DNA of 64,000 bases, taken from Neolentinus lepideus HHB14362 ss-1. Its lineage: Eukaryota > Basidiomycota > Agaricomycetes > Gloeophyllales > Gloeophyllaceae. The stretch spans positions 67,052 through 131,051 of the forward strand of contig KV425573.1 of NCBI GenBank assembly GCA_001632425.1. The letters run 5' to 3'. A program made the position numbers and the translations under genes. The notes beneath the pieces were generated by a model. That model was given only the letters and a program-made list of their open reading frames with translations. It did no database searches and had not been told where the DNA came from. Of this stretch, positions 24,335 through 34,782 are shown piece by piece (position 1 is the stretch's first letter; each line of letters opens with the position of its first letter).

Positions 24335-24907
24335 AACTAAGATATGCGGTACTGTAACCTGTTTTATAGTTGCAACAGGACTCTTGATTGGTATCATTGA
24401 AAATGCTGAGCTTACCCTCTAAAGAAAGCCCTAAATCCGCCCTCGTTTCCCATGCCAGCGTACGAATTGCAATAGGCACGTTGGCAAGAAAGAAATTATT
24501 TCCTTGTGAAACGTACGATCTCTGATCTTGCATTCAGTCATTCATAACTTCGGAAGTGAGTTCCAAGTGCGCAGTCATATATAGTCCAGCGTAGGTGAGA
24601 TCGTCTTTGTGTCCGGGACATATCAGTCCGGAGTCAAAGACATAACATCAAGGTCTGTGGACAGAACGCAATGGACGAGGGAAGGACGTGCATGAAAAGC
24701 GTAAGGCCACCGGTGAACAATACGCTGCAGCGCAAAAGCGGAGATGGAGACATATATACCGAATCGAGCGAATTTCAAGCTGGCAGTCAATGGCCATACT
24801 AATCTTGGCTGGCTCTCCGTCCACAGCAGTGCTCGCTGCTATATTTCGTCTATCTCATATCTCATACCCTCGAATAACAAGCCCAGTAATCCAAATTTTA
24901 ATTATAT

Positions 24908-25000
24908 CCCAGTCGCACAAATTTCCATCGGCGCTATACTACGTTTATCTCGAGTTGCTGAGGGCCCGGGTCGACCACCGTGATAGCATGAAGGCATGTA
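24908..25000 (+). pseudogene. Truncated exon 1 of the TMEM170-like gene
   Basis: Matches the first exon of the intact gene at 28328: SQSHKFPSALYYVYLELLRA..VDHRDS here against SQSPKFPSLYDISLEVLRVDHRDS there. The ATG has become ATA, codons have been inserted, the splice donor and all later exons are absent, and unit B starts within 30 bp. It is a dead fragment left by the tandem duplication. Confidence 0.75.
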
Positions 25001-25875
25001 CACTAGCTCACCACTACTATAGCGGCAGGTCTTCGAACAATGGATATCCTTTGTCTCATTAATGACAAAGTCCATGAATCCGTTACTACTCCAGCGAGCG
25101 GGATTCTTTGATAATGAAAGGGGGTTGATGCGTCGAGACACCCTCAGTGATCAATGGGATAACAGAAGGTAACAGCCCCGTCGCTCGATTACGTGCTGTA
25201 AATATTGGCCATTCTTCAACGGGGCGAGATTAGATTGCTCGAGCTTCATACGTCTTGCATTGAAATTGTGGTATTGCATCCAGGTCGTGCTGTACAAAAA
25301 ATGTTGTACCATCAAGCCGAAGGAGCGTCAGAGAATTTTACGTCAAGAGGGCCTCTAATGACCAAGGCCTCGCTCGAAAATATGCTCTACCCAGGGACTC
25401 GGACGCCCTGCGTTCATCGCAAAGTGACTAGCTTCTGCCGCACCGAAGGTCTATTTCGAGTCGAGCTATAGCTCATGCGCATCTGATTTCAAGGAACCTC
25501 TATTGGAGCCAATGACCGGGTTTCTGGAAGGCAACTGGCCCTTTCAGAAGTATCAGAATCATCCCCTATGTCGGAGGTTATAAGTCTGCGTGTTTCAACA
25601 ATGTCGACGACATTCATTTATAGACAGATCTCTTTGACGTTTCAAAAGTACGTGAAGGGGACTTCGGAACGCTTCCATTGAATCCCTTTATCCCGATGTC
25701 TATAAGTATGGTTTCGAAATTTGGAGTTCCCAACTTCTCCCTCGTCGCCCCCCTCCCCTGTCTCCTCATTTCTTCAAGTTTGTCTGTGTCTCTAGTTTCC
25801 ACAGCTTTCTACTCGAGTCCGTCAATATCTGTTCACCCCTTTAGGAACCCCTTCTCCACCAGTCGTCAACCATTG

Positions 25876-26010
25876 ATGTCTCAGAACAAGTATGTGCCAC
25901 CATCAAGAGGCACCTTTGAATTTTGGATGCCTTCGGGGCGGCGACAAGTGAGGGTGTGTCTTTACTTCTGCCTCAAGATGAATTAACAAATATTACCAGA
26001 AGTGTCCAAA
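25876..26010 (+). pseudogene. Extra decayed copy of zinc-finger exon 1 plus intron
   Basis: ATGTCTCAGAACAAGTATGT at 25876 aligns with the exon 1 starts at 22013 and 26089 (shared VPPS), and the following AAGTGAGGGTGTG..ATTAACAAATATTACCAG matches the intron. The CxxC codons are disrupted by an insertion and no exon 2 follows directly. Confidence 0.6.
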
Positions 26011-26088
26011 AACAATGTCCTCAACAGATGCATGTGTTAGTCTCAGTCACCACCCCTTCAATAACTCCACACCAATCGTCAAGCATCT

Positions 26089-26624
26089 ATGTCTGGGCAA
26101 CCCTCTCAAAAAAAAGCATGTGCCACCTTCGAGACGCAAATCTGGATGCCTTCGGTGCAGCTACACGTGAGGGCGTTCCTTCACTTCTGTCTTAACATGG
26201 ATTAACAAATATGACTAGGGGTGTGGGCCGTTACAATGTCTCCAGCAGACATTCCTGTCTGGAGTATCCTCCAGCGTGGACCGTACCAGTAGATGATCAG
26301 CTACCTGGAGTATGGCCGAATGCCTGGGTGCACGAACAACACACAGCGGGTTCTGCGCTCCAGTCTTCGACCTCAACAATTGCCGGCTCATCGACGACAC
26401 GCCTCGGTAAGCCGCAGTTGCATCATCTGTACGGGGTAGATGTTCGCACGTTGCGGCCAATTCTACCCCTCGAGAAAGGCAACGAGCCTCGCAACATATG
26501 GGATCTCCCCTGTTGGGACCAGCATGTGTCGAACATGCTGCCGTACCTAACAGAAATGGAGTGGCGCGAGGAACCCATCTCGGAAGTCCAGCAAGCCATT
26601 CTAGGACGGCACCGGGGTGCATAG
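26089..26624 (+). pseudogene. Zinc-finger-like protein, copy B, probably frameshifted
   Basis: Same two-exon layout as copy A. In exon 1 a run of eight A (26108-26115) replaces AAAAGAAG, adding one base and shifting the start codon out of frame with CLRCSY and the intron. Downstream the frame would splice to GVGRYNVSSRHSC and continue YGVDVRTLRPILPLEKGNE up to a stop at 26622-26624 (GCATAG against GCATGG in copy A), about 45 codons earlier than in A. Either a pseudogene or a gene with another start; a sequencing error in the homopolymer is possible. Confidence 0.6.
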
Positions 26625-28327
26625 GGCTACAGCGTACCAGCTCACTGGTGCCATGGCAGAGGAGAATACTGTCGTACCTGGGACAGATATATTCTCTGAC
26701 CTTAGATATGATATTGTTTCTTTTCCTCCACTGTTGGTTCCTGCATGTGTTCACACAGTTGTGACAGGGAAACAGGTGGTTGCCAGATGGTTGAGTTTGT
26801 CTAACTTATTCGTCTGTCAACCACCTGTTTCCCGTCTACAACGCTACCATTGCCAAAGTGCTTTGACTTTGCATATATGTTGGTCCTTGGTCCTACGGCG
26901 TCGCACTGTCAATTGTTGCACCGCCTGCGTTGTACACGTCTGTACAATTTCCCGGCTGTTATACGCATGTGCCGTATACCGTAGATACGAAACACGAAAG
27001 TGATTTTCTTGATCATTACTTCGATCCGTCAGTCTGACAACATAGACGCTGCAATGACCCAAACCAGCTTGTAGTGAGCACTCCGCGAGATGGAAAGTAT
27101 AACCGTTTAACTGACGATCCAGCGCTAACTTATGCCTGCGATCACTCAAACGGCATGTGGCTGCACATCAAATGGTACATACCAAGGGCCCATCATGTTC
27201 GCACTCAGCGCGTAGCCTCCGCGACGCTGAAGAGCGAGTATTGCATTATACGAAGGAAGAAATCGACTAACCTGGCGCACACTTGTATACTTAGTAGCTC
27301 GGACTTAGGCGAAGCCGTAATCGACAAGACCCGATGGATCCAACATACGCTTCTGGGCGCTAGCCTGTTTACAGTTTGAACCCTAGCGTCCTATTCAGAC
27401 CTTCAACGACACGACCGAGCATTCTACGAATGAGGGGAAAGTTTGACATGGAACATAATGAAAGCTCGACTCACGTCTTTCCGAAGGTCAAAGCCGTAGT
27501 TAGATCCATCCGTCGGCCCGTGGACAGCGGATACAGACAATCCTCGACGATCCGAGAAATGGACCGTTCGAGAGAATTCCTTCAAGCTTGCAATTCGGAC
27601 CTGGGATCTGGAGTCTGCCATCCGATTCTGCAGCTCCCTCGTTATCGTGAAGCTGGCTTAGGTGTGGACCGTTTCCGCCAGGTCATACGTCCTGAGAGAC
27701 GAAGGGAGGTCAGGCGGTTGGTCGAGTCTGCCACGAGATTCTCAGTGACGAGAGTCTAGGATTTGACCATTATATCGCTATTAGAACCATGGGAAGCGAT
27801 ATGAGATTCCGTCGACTGCAAACCTTTGATTCTCTTCCATAGTCTTACCCTGGGTATCCTTCTAGTGCGCCATACCGCTCGTAGCATCCGCGAGCCTGCG
27901 GGCTGCATTAAGTTCGCATGCTTAGCGAACTTAACACTCCAGCGGGCAGGCGGCTAGGATAGGCGACACCGTAACCTGTACCACAGTTACAGAAGCAATT
28001 CCTGGTTGAAACTGTTGAACCCTAGACCCGTCATGGCATCCAACACCCATACCGGCGTAGGCAGAATCGTCTTCGTGTTTGGGTCGTAAGTCCGGAGTCA
28101 AAGATATAACAGCAGGGTTTATGACAGAGTCACAGAGCCCAATGAACGAGGAAGGATGGAAACATATACCAAAATGAGCGAATTTCACATTCAGGCAGCT
28201 GTGGCGTCGATGGCCTTTCGCACAACCTCCTACATGCTCGACTGGCTCTCCGTCCATAGCAGCGCTCACCACTAATATCCCGTCTATCTAATATCTCGCA
28301 GCACCGAGCAACAAGCCAATTCTAGTC
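26625..28327. other. Non-coding part of unit B and TMEM170-like promoter
   Basis: Alignable with 22626-24907 of unit A. A frame at 27376-27759 (+) is open for 127 codons but is not kept open in unit A, so I do not call it a gene. Confidence 0.4.
27894..27951. repeat. Nested hairpin (unit B)
   Basis: Outer arms GCCTGC (27894-27899) and GCAGGC (27946-27951); inner perfect 9-bp arms TAAGTTCGC (27909-27917) and GCGAACTTA (27925-27933) around a 7-nt loop. Corresponds to the hairpin of unit A at 24273. Confidence 0.55.
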
Positions 28328-28990
28328 ATGTCTCAATCGCCCAAATTCCCATCGCTATACGACATTTCTCTCGAGGTGCTGAGGGTCGACCACCGTGACT
28401 CCAGGCAGTATGGAGGAGTGTATCTCGATAAGCACTCAGGTGAGTGCTATGTATACTGCATTGGTATTTATAAGATGCTTACGGCTAACCTGTCTAAGAC
28501 GTCTACAGATTCACAGTGTACTGGACTCTCATCCTATCCACTCCCTGCTTTATCCTCGCTGGCATCTACGCCTCCTTTAACATGGCCTTCCCTCCATCCC
28601 AACGCCGCGACTCTATACCATCATATAAAGGGTTTCCATCAGACTACCCAGTCTCTCCGACGCTCGTACCGCTTAACCCTCCCACATTGTCCAGTACTCG
28701 GCCGAATCCACGACGCTCGCGATTCACATTCGCTGTATTGGTCCTCTTGACCTATGCAGTGCTTAGTGTAGGGAGTGCTGTGGTGGGCAGTGCGGTGCTT
28801 GCGTGGGTGCTGGTAGGGCTTTTCGAAGCAGGCAAGTACTCATTATCGACATGGATTCCGTTCATATGGGCGTTGATACAGACGTTGGTGGGACTCACTG
28901 GGTGAGTGGACAGCTCGTTATTATGTGCTTCGTATGCTGATGAGCGTTCTGTGTCTTAGGATCTGGCCTGCTGTCATCGATATTATCTGA
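28328..28990 (+). CDS. TMEM170-like integral membrane protein
   Basis: Three exons (28328-28439, 28499-28901, 28960-28990) give 181 residues. Exon 1: MSQSPKFPSLYDISLEVLRV; the phase-1 junction makes DVYRFTVYWTLILSTPCFIL, the first membrane helix. After a cytosolic or lumenal Pro/Ser/Arg loop come RFTFAVLVLLTYAVLSVGSA and VVGSAVLAWVLVGLFEAGKY, then TWIPFIWALIQTLVGLTG and WPAVIDII. The three-helix layout and the GSAV..LF.AGK..STWIPF.W..IQ block resemble the TMEM170 family, whose human members shape the ER and nuclear envelope. It lies at the junction of unit B with unique DNA and its first exon is duplicated upstream. Confidence 0.75.
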
Positions 28991-31153
28991 ATATATTTAT
29001 CTTTGTCGACATCCACTAGTAGAAATGGCCTTTGTATTCCAGTTGTACATTAATGGGCAGTGCTCTTATCAGATGGTGAGTAACACCGTGAGTTCTGTAG
29101 TTGTTTACGTCCCTATCGAGGCCTATCGAAGTTCGCCGCCAATCTAAACCCAGTCAAGCACAAACTGTTCATTGGACGAAGACCGCTATCCGTCTCTCCT
29201 GACTACTGAACGCCCTACCTGCTGAGGCGTTTGCTGGACAGTTGGCGAAGAGTATATCCAAGCCTCGCTGACTGCATTGTTAAGGCTCGGCTTCAGAAGA
29301 CTCTTGTGGTAATGTCGATGTAGGGGTACTTCGTATGCTTGAATTTAGAGACATATTGCAGTTTGGTGACTTTGTACCTCGACCAGTCTCGTCTGGCTAT
29401 TCTAGATTTCTCCCTCTCCCTTTGGACCGAGTCGACCGTTCAAAGAGCTGGTGGAGTACTTCGGATAAATGTCGAAGTCCGGTTGCTTAGAACCTCGAGC
29501 ATGCTAGCGCTTCGGTGAAAATGATTGTATCAGTAACATTATGAGTCAAAGTATCGATACGGAAGATAGATACAAACATCTCTGTTGAACGGGAATTGCT
29601 ACATGCACGAACTGATCAAGCGGCATGCATGTGCAGCTTCTGCCTTGTGGCAAGGTTAGGGCGCGCTGCGGTATGTTCAGCGGTGACCATATTTCCCGGT
29701 AATGCGTACTACAGCCACCGTTTGTAGTTTCTCAGAACGTCTCTCATTTTGCGGCCAGCTAGAACGCTACGGCTTCACTGAAGGCTTGATACCTCTTTAG
29801 CATCGACTCCCTACAACAATCCTATCCGAATTCAACGATATTGCCGACCGCGGCGTAGGTTGCGACAGTCTATCTGCCGAACTTGCTGGGACACATGCAC
29901 TTGCATTGCATGCGCCTGTGTGGTTCTTGAATATGTCAGAGATGTGAAGGTCATTGGATAATCCACTACACTGACTGGCATGCAACGAGCCTGGAGTCAC
30001 TGTAAGCTTCTGATCCAATCAGTCCATGTTGATAGCGAGCTTTCATACTCAATTGCGTTCTGCAAATATTACAGACGACCTATTTTCTATGTTCGTATCG
30101 CTCAGGCAGCCAGAATCTGTTTAAGCATGTCTGAATATAGCATGTCTCTGTTGGTAAATGCGTGTATCAGCTGAATCATATGTCTAAGCTAACCACCTGT
30201 TGGTGCTGAAGCAGGTGCTTTCATCGTCTGGACTGAACTACTCATGTAAACTCCAGTTCGCTTCATAGAAGAAGGATTTTCGCTCTCGCCCCTCGGCGGG
30301 TATAACTACAAGTGCCAATTTCGAGCTTCGATACCTTCACTGGTCGCGAGCTATCATAAAGTTCAACGACATATCCTCCATGATTTGTGAGTTTCTCCTT
30401 CGTTCTTGGAGGTGTAATTCCTATTAACCGAGTATGTCTGACAGCTGCTTTGGCATGTACTATGTCATAATCTAGTCTTGATGTCGTTTTATATCGATAA
30501 GCACGGGCTTGAACAGGACAAATTTCCGCAGGAAGTTCTCCCAAGAATCAATACAAAGCACTACAAAGTGACAGAACCGGCATTTCAGGACAAGGATTTA
30601 GGGTGCGGATGCCAGTGCTGCGATCCCGAGGCCTCATCTCATCTTTCGCAATCGCGAGACCATTCGGGAAGGTCTTGCGTATCATTCTTTGATCTCTGGA
30701 ACATGTGGCATATGAGCGTCTTTCGAGGTCGAACAAAGAGCTATAACGGAGTGGCTCACCGAAGTAGGCCACCCATGACATATTCCCAATTAGGTATATA
30801 TCAGGCCACCCGCTTTTGTTGGACCCTGAAGGAGACACACTTACTGTAGGCGACCCAAATATCGTCTTGAAATGGTATATTCTTCATTGTTCCTGGCATT
30901 AGGCGAGTCCTTCATGTAGTCCACTAGTGGCGGGATCAAAGCTTGCCTATGGCATATTTAAGTGCGTCGAATTCACCCCCTTCAAAACACAATCTCAAGT
31001 CGCTCTCGGTGATATCCACAGATATACTTCTCGCTCACATTTACCATTGACGACCGCATTACGCCTTCGTCTCTGTAGAACTGTCTTGATATTTTTGTCA
31101 TACTTTAGTCGTCGTAACTCTTTCGCACCACACATTCTCTCTCCTGATTCGAC
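28991..31153. other. 2.1-kb accessory stretch
   Basis: No gene I can support. The best candidate is on the minus strand at about 30895-30548: a frame with FGSPTVSV, GWPDIYLIGNMSWVAYFG and KTFPNGLAIAKDEMRPRD, stop near 30548, with a possible intron (GTGAGCC..TTCCAG). Family not recognised; it may be a decayed gene. Confidence 0.3.
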
Positions 31154-32164
31154 ATGGCTCGCACCTCTGGAATCAAGCAGTCGATCTGCCTCAGCGCTCT
31201 CTCCGAGGGCAAGAAACCGACCCGCCGGGCCCGCTCCTCCTCCTCGAAGAGAACGACGAGGAAACCCAAGGCCTCGGACAGCCCGAGGGAGAGGCTCAAA
31301 GTATGGTGCCCAGGCTGCGGGAAAAGGCATGTTCTTCCCATTCCAGAGTTACAGCTCTGCTGACAACTCCCTTGCTCCTCAAGGCTCGGCCAGCTTTGGT
31401 GCTGGAATCGGCACCTCGAGGCGAAGGCCATGGACAAGGAGTGCGTGCTCATCCACGAGTACCAGGATACACAGTCCCGCGAGAATATCCCGCGGCCTTC
31501 GTACCATCCAGTCAGTAGGGAGGAGAGGGAGGCGACAAAGGCGAAATTCCCAAAGTGCCGGGCCCGGAAGGACGACTGTCCGACTTGGGAGCAGCGAGAG
31601 GAGGCGAATGCCAAGAGACAGACCGCAGAAGAGAGACGTGGGGTCCGCCAGGAGCGCAGCGTTGGCGCGAGGAGGAGCTCGTGGAGTCCGTCGTCTTCGG
31701 ACGAGATCGTGGTATGTTGATTCGTATGTCAACTTCTGAACATCGCTGATCCTTCATCTTGTCCCTTCTAGGAGCAGGAAATTAGACGTAGGCGGTCCAG
31801 TCGCGCCCGAAAGCTGCGATACGAGAGTGTCGCTGACACGGGCTTCGAAGTCGGCTCCAGCTCAGACGGCGAATCTGACAACTCAGGGAGTGTAGAGGAG
31901 ATGGACTCGGACAAGCAGGTGCTCTCATGGGAGCAGGACGAGCACTGGAGGGAGGCTGATGGAGAGTCCACCTGCGACATTGATCCGGTCGAGGATGAGT
32001 ACGTCGCACGTGTACCCGATCGCGAACCGGATTTCGCCCCCGACAGCATCTCCCGTCGGAATACCGGACCGTTCAGAACCCAGTATCGTATTGACTGGTA
32101 CGGGCGACTGGTCAAGGTACAGAGCGGTGGGAATGCTTGGATGGGCAGGTTGGGGCGCCATTAG
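31154..32164 (+). CDS. Zinc-finger-like, Arg/Ser-rich acidic protein with GC-AG intron
   Basis: Three exons (31154-31326, 31384-31711, 31772-32164) give 297 residues. The N-terminus is basic and Ser-rich (RRARSSSSKRTTRKPK). Exon 1 ends in VWCPGCGK; exon 2 begins LGQLWCWNRHLEAKAMDKEC, so the phase-2 intron again falls right after a CxxC and splicing gives C-x2-C-x12-H-x9-C. The intron needs a GC donor (AAAAG|GCATGT) to keep this frame; no GT donor does. The middle is charged (REEREATKAKF, EQREEANAKR) and the last exon acidic (SSSDGESDNSGSVEEMDSDK), ending WMGRLGRH. I do not recognise a family beyond the finger; nuclear location is inferred from composition. Confidence 0.6.
31327..31383 (+). 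other. Probable GC-AG intron
   Basis: 57 nt, donor AG|GCATGT, acceptor CTCAAG|G. Removal restores a continuous reading frame through CPGCGKR-LGQLW. Confidence 0.5.
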
Positions 32165-33355
32165 TGGCTTAGAGGGTTCTCTTTATGCACTCCAATGACA
32201 TTGACTCTCGTATGCACCATGTTATTATTTATTTACCAAGTGTAGGGTAAACATCTTGCACCCAGCACTCAGGTTCATGCTGATGCTATTTATATCTTGT
32301 TGACTCGTGTGTACCTATGCTTACAGTTATGTTATTGATATTGTTTCTATGTTACATCTTCGGTCTACGCGACTTGAAACCTCTAATGTCTCAAGGATTT
32401 CTAGGTGGATCCCAGACCAAAGGATTGCGACTATCTCAAGCGATATGTGTTGGCCCCGAGACAGCAAAATTTATGCGATGTCGTGAAATATATTAAAACT
32501 GGACCATACAGTCCGCCGACTCAGCTCATTCGTGCGGTCGGTCTGTGTTCCATACTGTGGACCTAACACAAAGTCAAACAAGCTCGATGAAAGCCTCTTG
32601 CCAGGATCAGAATGGCGGGGGACGGCCCGGACGGAGGGGAGGCAGAAGTCCAACTATGAGCTGTGAGACCTCTTTATCGCGCTTGCGTTCTGAAGGCACT
32701 ATCGGAGTTTACGACAGACAACGTTCTCGACACGCCCGAAGGATTGGAGAATGATTATAACCGATATTTAAATTGAAGTCTTTTTTTCCGAAGGCTGCTA
32801 GTCCGTTTGCTCTATGCGGGTACAAATGATGTTCCGAGTCTTCCGACCGACAAGCACGGTGAGCGTCTACCAAAGATATACCAGTGAAAATAACGCATGC
32901 CACCGATATTCATATACAGCTTCATTGTCCGTCCCAAGGAACAAGTTCAGGTTAATGCCTTTATCGAACATGGTATAAAATCTTTCGAAGAAGGCAAGAA
33001 GGAAAAGGGGGTCGTGATAAATGCAAGCACCAACATATGCATGTTCGGGAAATAGATCTCAGATAGCAGAATTCCGATTCAGGGGGAAAAAAACACTAGA
33101 AGTTCCGTGCACAGCAACTCCTCCAGAATAGGAATAAGGAACAAAAGGAATATTCAGACCCCGTATCGAAGCTCATATCTGATGCGTATCGATTCGGGAT
33201 TTGACGGGTGCTAGATGTGCTAAATAGCGGAACTCGAACGTGTTACTTCAGTACCACATTTCTTCCTTCACTGTTCCTCTAACCAGTGAACCCCCTTACG
33301 ACCTTCACAGTGTCACTGTTTCTTCATCACCTTTTCAATTTTCAGCTTTTTCAAG
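32165..33355. other. 1.2-kb AT-richer intergenic stretch
   Basis: Only short open frames. Nothing recognised. The last 120 bp is pyrimidine-rich, typical of a fungal promoter before the gene at 33356. Confidence 0.4.
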
Positions 33356-33933
33356 ATGCCTCTCAACAACCACAGGAAGCGAAGTCGAGATGAGGAAGAT
33401 GACCCGGCACAAGACGGCATCAGAAAACGCTCCTGCTATATGTCGCCTGCAACTGAATGGGTGTGCCGTCTTTGCTAGTAAGTCATCCTTTCTTTTTTAT
33501 ATGCCAGCTTCGCCTGACATGCTGCAGCAGCCGATCCTCCGCCGATATCGTGCAGCATTTGCTGCGATGCCCTGCGAGACAGTACTTGAACGTATATCGA
33601 CCAGGAAATAGGACGATATATACTGCTTATCTTCCCCCGCGGTCTCCAATTAGAGAAGACTCGAGTTCTACCATAAGCCAACACGCATCGCGTGACATCA
33701 CGAACAACCCACATTCTGCTCGCACTCCATTTCCGTTTCTGCCAACCCCTCCCATTACCCCGCGCGCTGAAGTCCCTACAAGGGGTCTTAACAACCCTCT
33801 ATATAATTCCATTGACGAGGAATATAAGGACGATTTTGACGAAGAACAAGCCCGGTTGTCCCGGTTCCGAAGTCCTTGGCAGCCCTTTGGTTTGCCGCTA
33901 GTGCCAGGCATGTACCGGAGATTGTTCCGTTAG
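33356..33933 (+). CDS. Small C2HC zinc-finger-like protein
   Basis: Two exons (33356-33477, 33528-33933) give 175 residues. Exon 1 is basic then acidic (MPLNNHRKRSRDEEDDPAQD) and ends EWVCRLC; the 50-nt phase-2 intron lies one base into the next codon; exon 2 reads SSRSSADIVQHLLRCPARQY. The spliced finger is C-x2-C-x11-H-x3-C, close to the classical C2H2/C2HC spacing. The rest is disordered: TPFPFLPTPPITPRAEVPTR, an acidic DEEYKDDFDEEQ patch and the C-terminus PGMYRRLFR. Third gene of the island with a CxxC at the exon 1 end and the histidine in exon 2. Function unknown; a DNA- or RNA-binding adaptor is only an inference. Confidence 0.6.
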
Positions 33934-34782
33934 AAGGAGAGCTAGGAGGAGGTAAGGTCTCATCATGCCACAGCAGTGGACGCGAGCTGATTTATTGTTT
34001 CCATTGTAGCACGCGCAATAATATACCGCTACTTGCCTCTGCACAGCTATGCCACGGATCGTGTCCACGCCCAGAATCGCCTGCTCCCCTCAATGTTCGA
34101 TTTGTCTTTAAAAGTATTTAGCTGATTTCTGCGTCTATGCCCTCCATTTTTGTTCGGTTCGTCGTTTGGACTGGGTTCTGTTTCTGCATTTCTGGTTGTC
34201 ATCAGTCAATTCTTAGTTCATCTTTGTTGTTGGATACATTTTCGGCTGAGTTTCTGTTTCATTTCCTGTCACATCGTACTTGTTTAATACTCTCGCCTTC
34301 TGTCCGTACATATTTATCCTCCACAATTCTATCTTTATCTGTCTTATTGCTATCCATCGTTTCGCTCTCATCGTTTGTCGTCGTGCATCTTCATCGCACC
34401 TGTTTGTTCCTTGATTTTCTCCTAGCAACCATGCCAATGGCGTGCTTTATTCTGCAGCTGACATTTTTTACTGTACAGGTCGCGTTATTCCTTTTCCTCA
34501 TAGCTCACGGCTATATTGTCAGTCCTGTTTCGTCTTTATCCGCTACTAACATGTATGTCTGCCTGTCTGGAATGATACAACACAAGGACTGTCATCTCAA
34601 TTTGCTGCTCAAACATCCGTGGCAGACGTGGGAAATTCCAAGTCTCATCTTCAAAGAAGTATGATTGAACAGTGAGAGCAGGGGAAAGCAAGCGCATTAT
34701 TACATCCTCGTTACACGGTACAATATCTATGTCAGCATCAAGGACTGACCTCCACTCCGGCACAAATGTGACATCATCAAAT
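33934..34782. other. Intergenic, T-rich on the plus strand
   Basis: Holds a 175-codon open frame (34137-34664) of very hydrophobic, T-driven composition with no family features; I regard it as a composition artefact. Otherwise the 3' flank of GRX5. Confidence 0.4.

Larger units (their letters stand above)
21230..25020. repeat. Left copy (A) of a tandem segmental duplication
   Basis: Diverged copy of 25021-28430. Matching anchors: GAGCGGGATTCTTTGATA at 21299 and 25095, the zinc-finger gene at 22013 and 26089, GTATTGCATTATA near 23396 and 27238, ACGACCGAGGCATTCTACGAAT near 23770 versus its partner near 27410, GGCTCTCCGTCCA at 24811 and 28244, and GTCGACCACCGTGA at 24970 and 28385. Offsets vary (3.4-4.1 kb) because of later indels. 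Unit A stops just after a TMEM170-like first exon, where unit B begins. Confidence 0.85.
25021..28430. repeat. Right copy (B) of the tandem segmental duplication
   Basis: Starts with TCTTCGAACAATGG, matching CTTTGAACAATGG at the start of unit A, and stays alignable until exon 1 of the TMEM170-like gene, then continues into single-copy sequence. It carries an extra internal duplication of the zinc-finger exon 1 region (25840-26010 against 26060-26215). Confidence 0.85.

Noticed and set aside
27376..27759. 127-codon plus-strand frame in unit B
   Set aside because: The aligned stretch in unit A has stops and indels, so the frame was not maintained.
34137..34664. 175-codon hydrophobic open frame (+)
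   Set aside because: Runs of T produce Phe/Leu/Ser/Val; no conserved pattern, no promoter or neighbours that support a membrane protein gene.
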